NCBI GenBank assembly: GCA_018652955.1
Contig: JABIBA010000001.1
Span: forward strand, 1-64,000
DNA from: Candidatus Peribacter sp.
Lineage (GTDB): Bacteria > Patescibacteriota > Gracilibacteria > Peribacterales > Peribacteraceae
Length of the DNA: 64,000 bases
Reading direction: 5' to 3'
Numbering within the stretch: the first letter of the stretch is position 1; each line of letters opens with the position of its first letter. The notes below the pieces were generated by a model, which had not been told where the DNA came from, searched no databases, and saw only the letters and a program-made list of their open reading frames with translations. This document shows positions 17,455 to 26,338 of the stretch, piece by piece. The translations under genes and the position numbers were made by a program.

Positions 17455-18647
17455 CGTACTTTTAGGTACTTCGCGTATTCAGTGCGCATGAGGGCTCCGA
17501 ATGTCATACAGATTGCAAAGCAAGCTACGAGCCATCCGATTACAGGAATTTGCGCTACTATCTTGAGTACGATAAATACAAGCACAGAGAGAGCTCCGTT
17601 TTTCCAAATAGAGGACTTCTTCTTTGATTTGCTGTTATACATAAACACGAGAAGGATTGCAGTGATGGGTTTTGCAAACGCAATACTAATGGCGTACATG
17701 GCAACAACAGTAGCTCCGATAGGAATACCAATAACCGTAATCATAAAGAGTACAGCAACGATTGGTGTACAGATAAAGTAAAGAAGACCGTATAGGGCAT
17801 TCATCCATGGCTCTTTCTTTGCAAGCTTCGCTCCGTCTTTGAAGTATGTTCTTGTGCCAAGTAGTAGCAAGAAGATAACAAGAGCTGCAGATAAAACAGA
17901 ATAGAGAGCAACGCCTGCAAGAAGTGAAGCAATGATGCCGGCTACAACTGCTTCGCTTGGTGCATCAAATCCTTCAGATTGTAGATCTGAGTTGCGAGTC
18001 ACGGTTCCTGCGGTAATAGCTTCAAAGTTAACATCATCTTTATCAGTCCAGTAGTCGAGATCACCGCCAATACGAGCAGCAGATCCGAGCTCTACAGACT
18101 CACTCGCAACTGTTGATGAGCCTTGAATGGAACCGTTTAAGTAGAGTTCACCTCCCTCAAAATCTAGGTCTCCACGAATGACACCATTCATAAACACAAC
18201 ACCACCTTTTACAATAACATCTCCATCTATAGTTCCATCAATAGTTATCTCACCTCCAAAGACAATAAGATCATCTTTGATGCGTGCACCTTCTTGAATA
18301 TCAATATCACCTCCAAATACGACCACGTGTCCTCCTACTGTATCGTTTAGAGTAACTTCACCACCTGCAATGCGCACGTCGTCTTTAACAGGTCCTCGAA
18401 TATTAATTTTTCCACCAGCAATAGTAAGGTCTTGGTCAACTCCACTGGTGATAGTGATATCACCTCCTGCAACAATTGCATCCCCACGTATGGATTCTTT
18501 AATAGTCACTTTTCCACCAGCTGCATAGACGTCATCACTGATAGGACTTTCGATAAATAATGCTTCTTCAGAAACAAATGTTGCGGCAGTAGCTGGAGTA
18601 GCAATGAATAGAGAGAGTAGTGCTACAGCTGAGAAAAGTTTCTTCAT
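17451..18647 (-). CDS. Secreted bactofilin-like repeat protein with C-terminal membrane segments
   Basis: A signal peptide (residues 1-21, ending in ATA) precedes about 190 residues of short repeats of the type AGGxIxIxGxVxxDVxI. These resemble the bactofilin/polymer-forming right-handed beta-helix. Four to five membrane segments follow (about 235-395). Bactofilins normally polymerise in the cytoplasm; here the signal peptide would place the helix outside. The ATG at 18647 was chosen over a start 36 bases further up because it gives a clean signal peptide. The gene may shape or anchor the envelope, which is inference. It lies 52 bases downstream of priA on the same strand. Confidence 0.75.
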   Translation of the reverse strand: MKKLFSAVALLSLFIATPATAATFVSEEALFIESPISDDVYAAGGKVTIKESIRGDAIVAGGDITITSGVDQDLTIAGGKINIRGPVKDDVRIAGGEVTLNDTVGGHVVVFGGDIDIQEGARIKDDLIVFGGEITIDGTIDGDVIVKGGVVFMNGVIRGDLDFEGGELYLNGSIQGSSTVASESVELGSAARIGGDLDYWTDKDDVNFEAITAGTVTRNSDLQSEGFDAPSEAVVAGIIASLLAGVALYSVLSAALVIFLLLLGTRTYFKDGAKLAKKEPWMNALYGLLYFICTPIVAVLFMITVIGIPIGATVVAMYAISIAFAKPITAILLVFMYNSKSKKKSSIWKNGALSVLVFIVLKIVAQIPVIGWLVACFAICMTFGALMRTEYAKYLKVR

Positions 18648-18699
18648 AGAAAGTAGTGGAAAATAGTAAAAACAGACTATCACAAACCCTCGGTGCTAC

Positions 18700-20802
18700 C
18701 TATACACAATCCAGAGGATCGATATCTACAACAGTATCGCTAAGATCTATGTGCTCCAGTGCACTCTTAGGATTTGCACCACGAATAAAAACATGCCACT
18801 CTTTTCCACCTCCAAAGAGGGTAGGGGCGCATCCTATAGCCAAATCCTCCACTTTGGAGCGAAGTAAAGTATAGTGTTCTTCAGCACGTCTTTTTGGCTC
18901 TATACCGCGGTAAATAAGCCTAATCATATTAGACTCAGGAGGGTAGCCGGCGATTTGGCGCATTTGCAGTTCTTTTGTAATAAATTCTTCAGTTTTGTGC
19001 ATTGCAGACAGTTTTACCTCGGGTGATTCGGGTCGAAATGTCTGAATTATGACTTCACCAGGCTTTTTTCGCCCAGATCGTCCAGTTAGCTGAGTAAGCA
19101 GCTGAAACGTTCGTTCACCTGCACGAAAATGTGGCAAGCTCATGCCAACATCGGCTACTAACACTGCTGCAAGTGTGACATTTGGTAAATCTAGCCCCTT
19201 AACGACAGACTGCGTGCCCAGTAAAATGTCTGCTTGGTTCTCGAGCATCTTCTTGAGCATCAGTCTCATCTGCTCGGGTGATTTTAGCGTGTCTGCATCA
19301 GCTCTTAAGATCCGAGCGTTCGGAAACTTTCTTGTAATAATGTCTTCCACCCTCTGCGTACCTGCACCTATCGGTCGAAGGTTCACACTCTCACATCCAG
19401 GACATACAGATGGTACTTCTGCTATGGCACCAGTAGTGTGATCTTGTAAATACATCGACTCTCCTTTTCTATGAACAGTAAATGGTAGATTGGAATCTGG
19501 AGAGACGACTCGCCTTCTGCAATCGAGACACATCATAGATGTGGCAACTCCACGTCTATTTAAAAACAGTATAGATTGCTCCCCTTTTTTGAGGCGTTCC
19601 TCGATAGCGTCGAACACGGTATTACTAAATGGGTAACTCTCACCAAATTTGACCTGAGCGAGATCTACAACTTTCACAAGAGGCATTTGCGCATCTCCGT
19701 AACGATCATCAATTCTCGCAAGTGAATATCTTCCAGAGATAGTTCTACTCCACGCTTCCAGAGACGGTGTTGCAGTTCCAAGAAGAAGTTTGGCACCAAA
19801 TTCTTTGCAGAGAACTTCCGCAGTTTCTCGTGCGTGGTACCTAGGAGTTTGCTCATTCTTATATGTCCATTCATGTTCTTCATCGATAATGACAAGGCCC
19901 AGATTTGTCACAGGGGCAAACAATGCAGAGCGAGATCCTATAACAAGTTTTACATCACCAAAGCGAATACGCTTCCATTCATCACGCTTTTGCGCAGGAG
20001 TTAGTCTGCTATGGAGCATTGCTACAGCATCTTTTCCGAGAAGATCTGTAAATCGATTGATGTTTGCTTCTGTAAGGAGAATTTCCGGAACAAGTAATAT
20101 TGATTGCTTTCCAACTTTTACCGCATCAGCAATCAGCTGGGCATAGACTTCGGTCTTTCCACTTCCCGTTACTCCAAAAAGCAGCGTTGGTTTATCGGAC
20201 TCATTAATAATCTTATAGGCTTCTTTTTGCTGATCCGAGAGAACGGGATGTGTTATATCTATTTCAGATACAGGAGCATCAGGTGGATACTCACTCTCTC
20301 TAATCTCTGAGAGAATTTCTTTTTCTATAAGAGGTTTGATAGCAGCTCTACTTACTCCGAGCTCTGTCCTTATTTCATCCCAAGTGGCAGAATCTTTATG
20401 AGAAAGGTATTCGATGATGCTCTGTTGCTTTGCTCCCCGAACTTCTTCTTTCTTAAGAAGTGTATATTTAGAAATCTTCTTAGGAAGAAGAGCCTCCCAT
20501 GGAGGACTAGGCAAAAAAACACGCATCGCTTGTCGCAAACTGCAGCAGTAATATTCGGACACCCACTGCACTGTACGAATGTGCGCTTGCGTCAGAAGAG
20601 GCTGGTCGTATAAAGACTCTTGAATTTTCTTAAGATCAAAATCCCCTACCGGTTTTGAGGATCCCAAGACAACTCCTTCAACAGACTTGTTGCGAAGGGG
20701 GACTCGAACAATACACCCATCGGCAATATCATTGTCTGCTTCATAGCTTAAACCCCCAGAGATTCCAGGAGATTTCGCCGCAGTAAGTACAGTAAGCAGC
20801 AT
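18700..20802 (-). CDS. priA: Primosomal protein N' (replication-restart helicase PriA)
   Basis: The product (about 700 residues) has an N-terminal DNA-binding region, a Walker A motif GVTGSGKTE (about 214), DEEH (about 307), LLGTATPS and the C-terminal helicase motif QLTGRSGR. It reloads the replisome at stalled forks. PriA normally has eight cysteines binding two zinc ions. Here only CLDC (about 424) and CPGC (about 468) remain, so one zinc site is missing. The start at 20802 was chosen because TATACT (20811-20816 on the complement) lies 8 bases before it; the longer frame reads through tRNA-Pro. No Shine-Dalgarno sequence is visible. Confidence 0.95.
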   Translation of the reverse strand: MLLTVLTAAKSPGISGGLSYEADNDIADGCIVRVPLRNKSVEGVVLGSSKPVGDFDLKKIQESLYDQPLLTQAHIRTVQWVSEYYCCSLRQAMRVFLPSPPWEALLPKKISKYTLLKKEEVRGAKQQSIIEYLSHKDSATWDEIRTELGVSRAAIKPLIEKEILSEIRESEYPPDAPVSEIDITHPVLSDQQKEAYKIINESDKPTLLFGVTGSGKTEVYAQLIADAVKVGKQSILLVPEILLTEANINRFTDLLGKDAVAMLHSRLTPAQKRDEWKRIRFGDVKLVIGSRSALFAPVTNLGLVIIDEEHEWTYKNEQTPRYHARETAEVLCKEFGAKLLLGTATPSLEAWSRTISGRYSLARIDDRYGDAQMPLVKVVDLAQVKFGESYPFSNTVFDAIEERLKKGEQSILFLNRRGVATSMMCLDCRRRVVSPDSNLPFTVHRKGESMYLQDHTTGAIAEVPSVCPGCESVNLRPIGAGTQRVEDIITRKFPNARILRADADTLKSPEQMRLMLKKMLENQADILLGTQSVVKGLDLPNVTLAAVLVADVGMSLPHFRAGERTFQLLTQLTGRSGRKKPGEVIIQTFRPESPEVKLSAMHKTEEFITKELQMRQIAGYPPESNMIRLIYRGIEPKRRAEEHYTLLRSKVEDLAIGCAPTLFGGGKEWHVFIRGANPKSALEHIDLSDTVVDIDPLDCV

Positions 20803-20830
20803 GGAGATGAAGTATACATTATTTTTGTAT

Positions 20831-20907
20831 TGGTCGGGGTGAGAGGACTCGAACCTCCGACCCCACGCTCCCAAAGCGCGTACTCTAGCCAACTGAGCTA
20901 CACCCCG
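20831..20907 (-). tRNA. tRNA-Pro (UGG)
   Basis: This is a 77-base cloverleaf with acceptor CGGGGUG/CACCCCG. The C1-G72 pair is typical of proline tRNAs. The anticodon loop is UUUGGGA (UGG), and CCA is encoded. It ends 28 bases before the priA start on the same strand. Confidence 0.95.
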
Positions 20908-20968
20908 ACGAGCAAGATATTATGCTAAAACAAACGTGATGGCTAGAGCTCAATCACCTTTTTGTATA

Positions 20969-21541
20969 CTACTGAGTTCTACCGCTCCTAGAACCGTAAT
21001 TCCTACATGGATTGTTGAATTGGCGAATGGCTCCAACACTAAGACATGGATCTGGCCTGTCTGCTGCTCGGAGGCTTCTGCGAATAGCATTGATACGATC
21101 TAGTCCTTCTGTCGCACGGATTATGGAACGGCGACTTCTACGACCTTCATAGAAGATCTCTGGATCCAGCAAGTTTGTCCTAGAGCGGAAGCGCTGTTCT
21201 TTTAGATTTTGTCTGCGAATAGCATCTTGAAGATTATTTTCAGACTCTATCCTGTACTGGTGCGTTCTCGCAGCTGACCTATCATAGTGTGCAGCGTCAC
21301 GGATTTGCTGTCGCTGAGCCCTTCTTTCGCTGAGAATCCTTTTACGCTCTGTGGTAATACATCTTCGAATAAGAAACTGCCTAGGGTCGTGACCAGTGCC
21401 TTCTGAAACAAAGTTGATTTCGAGTGTAGGCAGAGGGTACTTAGCTTTGCACATTTCTGTAACATCAGCAGACACCGTCTGCGCATGTGCAGCTGGTGCA
21501 ATGAGAATCATCCCGACAAAAATAAGACCTAGTCGCTTCAT
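20969..21541 (-). CDS. Secreted Arg-rich protein, paralog 1
   Basis: The 190-residue product is not recognised. A signal peptide (MKRLGLIFVG to AHA, about 1-20) is followed by a Cys near residue 30, the motif LIRRCI, a long Arg/Gln-rich helical region and two Cys near the C-terminus. The gene at 21921-22469 has the same plan (MKRL signal, HCRDR, LRRCI, Arg-rich helix, late Cys pair), so the two are diverged duplicates. They flank a small membrane-protein gene on the other strand. The start at 21541 has TATAAT 4 bases upstream. Basic, disulfide-bonded and exported, it could bind nucleic acid or wall polymers, but nothing proves this. Confidence 0.65.
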   Translation of the reverse strand: MKRLGLIFVGMILIAPAAHAQTVSADVTEMCKAKYPLPTLEINFVSEGTGHDPRQFLIRRCITTERKRILSERRAQRQQIRDAAHYDRSAARTHQYRIESENNLQDAIRRQNLKEQRFRSRTNLLDPEIFYEGRRSRRSIIRATEGLDRINAIRRSLRAADRPDPCLSVGAIRQFNNPCRNYGSRSGRTQ

Positions 21542-21656
21542 CAGGATTATAGTTTCATCAATTTTGCGTATCAGCGCAAGAAATTCGCAGTGACAAAGTA
21601 ATAAAGATGACAATTGGTACACTTTCTTTTATAGAACCATCCACTATAATTTACTC

Positions 21657-21917
21657 ATGACTAGGTACTGGTTCAAACCCAAAAGATACGGCTACGGCTT
21701 CTATCCAGTAAGCTGGGAAGGGTGGCTAGCTACTCTTGGACTTGTTGGAATAGTTCTTCTTTCTGGATGCGTTAATAACTTCTTTATAGAACCAGGTCCT
21801 TCAAGAAGTGAATCAATCAGATTCGTATTAGATGTATTTATATTTGCTGCACTCGCAACACTTCTCTTTGAAGGGAAGATGAAAGAACCTCTAAAATGGC
21901 GGTGGGGAAAGCGCTAG
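21657..21917 (+). CDS. Small membrane protein
   Basis: The 86-residue product is not recognised. A basic, aromatic N-terminus (KPKRYGYGFYP) is followed by two membrane segments (about 24-40 and 58-70) and a basic tail ending WRWGKR. It lies between the two Arg-rich secreted paralogs, which are on the opposite strand, and ends 3 bases before the second. It is probably a real gene given its membrane topology and snug fit. Confidence 0.55.
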   Translation: MTRYWFKPKRYGYGFYPVSWEGWLATLGLVGIVLLSGCVNNFFIEPGPSRSESIRFVLDVFIFAALATLLFEGKMKEPLKWRWGKR

Positions 21918-21920
21918 TCT

Positions 21921-22469
21921 TTACGGTGCAGTGAGCTCAAACTGGACACAATCGTGTCTGTTTTCTGATGCGTAATACTTACATGTCTGAAGAGCTTGCC
22001 TCCAACGTTGCAGCTTTTCACGCCTTTGTCGAAGCAAACGACGTTCCTGTTCTTGAACGATCAATCTCTTAGACCTACGGTGCTCTTGAAGAATAAACTC
22101 TCGATCGCCGAGTGGAACATTGTGATAGTACGACTTTCGCGTTTTTTCTTGATCTAGCATTCTTGTGTTTAGTGAGCGTTGTGTTTCACGACCATACGAA
22201 ACATCTCGTGTAACAGAAGAGTAGTGCGTGATTCCTGCACGGTTTAGAAGCCTCGAAGCATGCTCGTACTGTGTTCGTGTGTTATCGATACAGCGACGAA
22301 GTTGCAAAAGCAAAGATCCATAGACAGGTTCTGTCTGACCAAATCCAAGTCGGTCACGACAGTGACGCTGTAACTCTGTCTGATTTGGGACAATGGCGCT
22401 TGCAAAATCTATTGGGAGACTCGGAAGTAATCCAACAGCGAGAACGGTGAGAGCAATAAGACGTTTCAT
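21921..22469 (-). CDS. Secreted Arg-rich protein, paralog 2
   Basis: The 182-residue product begins with a signal peptide (about 1-25, MKRLIALTVLAVG to ASA). Then come a Cys (HCRDR), the motif QLRRCI shared with paralog 1, and an Arg/Gln-rich helix with RRLLRQRREKLQRWRQ. A final Cys pair ends it. No known family is recognised. The start at 22469 (ATG) was preferred over a 45-base longer form because it begins the signal peptide directly. It is divergent from recG; the 39 bases between their start codons hold both promoters. Confidence 0.65.
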   Translation of the reverse strand: MKRLIALTVLAVGLLPSLPIDFASAIVPNQTELQRHCRDRLGFGQTEPVYGSLLLQLRRCIDNTRTQYEHASRLLNRAGITHYSSVTRDVSYGRETQRSLNTRMLDQEKTRKSYYHNVPLGDREFILQEHRRSKRLIVQEQERRLLRQRREKLQRWRQALQTCKYYASENRHDCVQFELTAP

Positions 22470-22508
22470 AGGCTTCTTGAGTAAAGGAGAGTATCGTATA
22501 CTACTCTC

Positions 22509-24524
22509 ATGCATCTCACAACTCCTCTTTCAAAGGTCTTACGTACGACTAAAGATTACATAGAAGTTCTCGATAGTATGGGGTTGCACACTGTAGAAGA
22601 TTTATTGCTCTATTTACCAAGAGCACACGAAGATCTATCTCTTATGCATACACTTGGGTCGGCACCTCTCGATACAAAGGTTACAATTTCTGGGATAGTA
22701 GATACGTTAAAACTTATTCGTACACGCACAGGAAAACAGCTTGTTACAGGAAAGTTTCTTGATAGCGAAGGTACGAGCTGTGAAGTGATCTGGTTTAATC
22801 AGCCACACATCAAGCGCATGCTGAGTGACGGACAAGATACAGTTCTTACAGGAAAACTTGTTGAAAACGGTTACAAGCTGCAGATGCAAAGTCCGACGTT
22901 TGAAAAAGCTGGAGGAGGGGATTTGGTACATTCTGGTCGCCTTGTTCCAATTTACCCTCAACATGACAAGATCAACACTAAGTGGCTGCGCGAAAAGATC
23001 AATTCAATAAAAGAATCCATAGAGGATTTGCGAGAGACGTTACCGGTAGAAGTTGTAGAAGAGGAAAAGTTTTTATCTCGTGCAGATGCCGTGTACGCCA
23101 TGCATTTTCCAGAAGACCCTGAGCAAGTACAGAAGGCGCTTGATAGGTTTGCCTTTGAGGATTTGTATGCCATACAGATAAACGCACTTAATCAAAAGAA
23201 GGAATGGCAGGGGGAAAGAAATGACAAGCTGAAAATTCCCATGAACGTAGATCATATTAAGCATTTCTTTGCTTCTCTCAAATTCACTCCTACAAACAGC
23301 CAGAAAGTTGCAATATTCGAACTTCTGACTGATATGGAAAAAAACGTACCAATGTCTAGACTCCTAGAAGGAGACGTAGGCTCTGGAAAAACTCTTGTTG
23401 CCACAGCGGTAATCGCCAATGTTATCGAACATGGGGGTCAGTGTGCATTTATGGTTCCAACGGAAGTACTCGCTAAGCAGCACACAGAATCTATTGGTAA
23501 AACGTTGGTAGCTTTTCATAACTATTGCCAAAAAGAAGGGATCGATATGCCTTGCCCTAAGGTAGCACTACTTACCGGCTCTACTCCGAAGGGCCAAGCT
23601 GAAGAGACAAGAGCAAATATAGAAGTCGGAAACTTCGATCTTATAATAGGAACACACTCACTTATAGAAGACAAAGTGCAGTTCCATAACTTGCGACTGG
23701 TCATAGTAGACGAGCAGCATCGCTTTGGTGTTGCGCAGAGAGACCGTCTTAAATCCAAGGGTAGTCCGCACTTCTTAAGCATGACTGCGACTCCGATTCC
23801 AAGAACACTTGCACTTACAGCATACGGACATCACGACCTTTCGGTACTTACCGAGAAACCGGGAAACCGTAAGCCTATCCATACTAAAGTCGTTTCTCCT
23901 ACTGATAGAAAAACAGTCGAGCTCTTCATCGACAAAGAAATAGAAGCCGGCAGACAGGCGTTTGTTATCTGTCCCCTTATAAAAGAATCCAAAAACGAAG
24001 ATTTTTCTGAGATAAAAAATGTAGAAGCAGAAAAAAAGCGTCTTGATGAAAGCTTCTCCCATAGAAAGATTGCTATGTTGCATGGAAAGATGACTCCTCA
24101 AGAAAAGGAAAACATCATGAGGTCGTTTAAAGAAAAAGAATATGACATCTTGGTTTCTACTTCTGTTATAGAAGTAGGTATCGATATTCCAAATTCAACA
24201 ATTATTGTTATAGAAGGATCTGAGCGGTTTGGCCTTTCACAATTGCATCAGTTCCGTGGCCGTGTAGGCCGAAGTGATATTAAGAGCCACTGCTTCTTAT
24301 TTACAACAAGCCCAGAGCAGGCACGGAGTGCAAGACTCAAAGCAATGGAAAAGCACGACTCAGGGTTCCAATTAGCTGAGATTGATTTAAAGCTTCGTGG
24401 ACCTGGGGAAATGTTTGGGCTCCGCCAGAGCGGAATTCCAGAAATATCCGTCGCAAATCTCTTAAATCCAGAGCTTGTAGTGCGTGCTAGAAAGGCAGCT
24501 CAGAAGTACCTAAAAGTTGCTTGA
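22509..24524 (+). CDS. recG: ATP-dependent DNA helicase RecG
   Basis: The 671-residue product has the wedge/OB-fold N-terminal region, Walker A GDVGSGKTLVA (about residue 288), the DEQH box IVDEQHRFGVAQR (about 400), MTATPIPRTLAL and the C-terminal QLHQFRGRVGRSD motif. RecG remodels stalled forks and Holliday junctions. The ATG at 22509 lies 6 bases after TATACT (22497-22502), predicting a leaderless mRNA. The stop is TGA, which shows that TGA is not recoded here. Confidence 0.97.
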   Translation: MHLTTPLSKVLRTTKDYIEVLDSMGLHTVEDLLLYLPRAHEDLSLMHTLGSAPLDTKVTISGIVDTLKLIRTRTGKQLVTGKFLDSEGTSCEVIWFNQPHIKRMLSDGQDTVLTGKLVENGYKLQMQSPTFEKAGGGDLVHSGRLVPIYPQHDKINTKWLREKINSIKESIEDLRETLPVEVVEEEKFLSRADAVYAMHFPEDPEQVQKALDRFAFEDLYAIQINALNQKKEWQGERNDKLKIPMNVDHIKHFFASLKFTPTNSQKVAIFELLTDMEKNVPMSRLLEGDVGSGKTLVATAVIANVIEHGGQCAFMVPTEVLAKQHTESIGKTLVAFHNYCQKEGIDMPCPKVALLTGSTPKGQAEETRANIEVGNFDLIIGTHSLIEDKVQFHNLRLVIVDEQHRFGVAQRDRLKSKGSPHFLSMTATPIPRTLALTAYGHHDLSVLTEKPGNRKPIHTKVVSPTDRKTVELFIDKEIEAGRQAFVICPLIKESKNEDFSEIKNVEAEKKRLDESFSHRKIAMLHGKMTPQEKENIMRSFKEKEYDILVSTSVIEVGIDIPNSTIIVIEGSERFGLSQLHQFRGRVGRSDIKSHCFLFTTSPEQARSARLKAMEKHDSGFQLAEIDLKLRGPGEMFGLRQSGIPEISVANLLNPELVVRARKAAQKYLKVA

Positions 24525-24558
24525 CTAAGCCAAAAAGCAGAATAAACTGCGTTAAATT

Positions 24559-25530
24559 ATGAGCGAGCAAAATAACCGCCAATGGTACGACTTAGCCTTA
24601 GAATACAAAATATCTGACACCTATGGTGGACGGGAGCTTAATCCTACTGCACCTGGTGTTTCCGATATTGACGTACAACTTGAGGTAGATCTTGCAAGAG
24701 TTGCTCAAACACTTGAGTCTGGGTCACAGAGAGCTAAGCAAAATTTAAATATTGATAGAATGTTTACTCTTCACGGAAGAGGAATGCCTGTGGTTCAGCA
24801 TATTGCACGAATTATGTCTCAGTGGAGTCATGAATACGGCGAATTTTTGAAACGCCATGAATTACATATCGGTCTTTTTGGAAATGCTGCCCCTAGGATA
24901 GGACAGGGAGATCAGCCATCAGAATTTGATATCGGTACAAACAATCACAATCTCCGTATTGTTTCTCCTGCTCAAGGAATGGAGCTTATTGCAGATGATA
25001 TACATAGACTCATGCGCATTCCAAATAATAATAACGGAGGTTTGTGGCCTAATGGAGAACAACATCGTTCACGCACAGCACACAATGCTCTCGTTGATGA
25101 TCGAGGTATTGCCCTGTCAAAAATTAACCCTTCAAGACTACAAGATTCAAAAGCCATGAATAGAAGAGCAGTTCGATATGTTGACGTCCACGGAAACTTA
25201 ATTACATACGGCTGTAGAGGCGGGGATAAAGCAGCGCAAGAACAAGCTGAGTGGCTGCGCTCAAAAGTCGGAACTGGAAAAGATATAGTTTCTATTCAAA
25301 TTGGTGAAGCTACCAGAGAAGCAAAGGCTGTTGCGAGTTTAGAAGAAGGTAAAGAGGGCGATATGATTGTGTATGCAAACGGAGGTGATCCTAATCATCC
25401 AAATATAGATATTGTCGCAAAGTACGACACTACAAGTACAGATCCTGATTTGCTCGAATCTTCCGCATATGCTCTTTTTGATAGACCAGTTGAAGGTGAT
25501 GCATATGTTCAGCTAAGAGATGCAAGGTAG
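24559..25530 (+). CDS. Protein of unknown function (323 aa)
   Basis: No family is recognised with confidence. There is no signal peptide or membrane segment, so it should be cytosolic. The N-terminal part has conserved-looking polar stretches (FDIGTNNHN, RTAHNALVDD). The C-terminal third (VRYVDVHGNLITYG, then VSIQIGEATREAKAV and a MIVYANGG strand) is reminiscent of the C-terminal barrel of SAM hydroxide adenosyltransferases (DUF62), but the N-terminal catalytic half of that family is not apparent. The ATG follows a TTAAAT almost directly. It lies between recG and a proline-rich protein gene on the same strand. Confidence 0.6.
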   Translation: MSEQNNRQWYDLALEYKISDTYGGRELNPTAPGVSDIDVQLEVDLARVAQTLESGSQRAKQNLNIDRMFTLHGRGMPVVQHIARIMSQWSHEYGEFLKRHELHIGLFGNAAPRIGQGDQPSEFDIGTNNHNLRIVSPAQGMELIADDIHRLMRIPNNNNGGLWPNGEQHRSRTAHNALVDDRGIALSKINPSRLQDSKAMNRRAVRYVDVHGNLITYGCRGGDKAAQEQAEWLRSKVGTGKDIVSIQIGEATREAKAVASLEEGKEGDMIVYANGGDPNHPNIDIVAKYDTTSTDPDLLESSAYALFDRPVEGDAYVQLRDAR

Positions 25531-25609
25531 AAAAGGGGTAAAACACTTAAAATGCGCTTTTATCAGTCATCTGTGGCTGGTAGACTTGTATTGAACTTCT
25601 CCAAATACT

Positions 25610-26338
25610 ATGACTGATCCTGCAAACCCACCAGCAGGAGGAAATCCTCCTCCACCACCCCCACCACCGCCTCCTCCTCCACCACCTCCAGCAGGTGGAC
25701 AGGACCCAGCAGCAACTCCTGCACCTGAGGGGCCACCGCCTCCACGTCCTGGCGAAGGAGTACCAGAAGGTGGATTGGATCCTACTCAAGTATTTGCAGC
25801 ACCCCCTCCGCCTCCACCACCACCTCCAACAGATGGTAGTGCTCAGGCACAAGATCAGGGGCCACCTCCGCCACCACCAGGCCCGCTTCCAGCTGATGAT
25901 CAGCTAAAAGCTGCAGGGTTTGATGATGAGGATATTCGTGTACTAAAAGAAGTAGGAGATTACCGATTCGGTACTGTAAATACTGCACTCAGTAACGATC
26001 AGATCACTGTTCCTGCTCACCCAGAAACACAGTTTGATGAGCAGCTCTTCCTCGCACTACTTCGTGGAAGCATCTCTCTTACTCGCGATGAAAAGTGGAG
26101 AATTATCCAAGCTATTCCAAAACTCTCTCAGTTCCAAATTGATGAGCTTAAGAAGATTCTCGAAGAGGAGAAGCGCAAGTTCTCACAACTCAGCCCTAAA
26201 CATTTACTGCAACTTCAAAAGCTTGAGCAAAAACACGGTGAAGACTGGAAAGACTTACAGTCTATTACTGTACAACAAGGTGCTCGTGAAGAAGAAGCAG
26301 GACAAGCTGATGAGATTCGAAAGCAGCTCGGACTCTAA
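25610..26338 (+). CDS. Proline-rich protein with a helical C-terminal domain
   Basis: Residues 1-95 of 242 are disordered and very rich in proline, with four polyproline runs of 6-15 residues separated by Gly/Ala/Gln linkers. Residues about 100-242 are compact, acidic and helical, with QFDEQLFLALLRGSISLTRDEKWRI and a long Lys/Glu/Gln-rich helix. No signal peptide is seen. Polyproline runs need EF-P to translate well. The function is unknown; the tail could be a spacer or a protein-binding arm. The stop abuts that of the convergent gene directly. Confidence 0.65.
   Translation: MTDPANPPAGGNPPPPPPPPPPPPPPPAGGQDPAATPAPEGPPPPRPGEGVPEGGLDPTQVFAAPPPPPPPPPTDGSAQAQDQGPPPPPPGPLPADDQLKAAGFDDEDIRVLKEVGDYRFGTVNTALSNDQITVPAHPETQFDEQLFLALLRGSISLTRDEKWRIIQAIPKLSQFQIDELKKILEEEKRKFSQLSPKHLLQLQKLEQKHGEDWKDLQSITVQQGAREEEAGQADEIRKQLGL

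Noticed and set aside
20803..20892. Longer N-terminus for PriA
   Set aside because: The added residues (GAWGRRFESSHPDQ) are tRNA-Pro read as protein; TATACT sits right before the shorter start.
20908..20968. A fourth tRNA-derived element beside tRNA-Pro (ATGGCTAGAGCTC on the plus strand, ATATTATG nearby)
   Set aside because: Only nine bases match the tRNA D-arm and there is no triloop hairpin, so chance cannot be excluded.
22509..24524. TGA recoded as glycine, as in some CPR lineages
   Set aside because: TGA ends recG and purA at the expected family C-termini and does not occur inside conserved genes.
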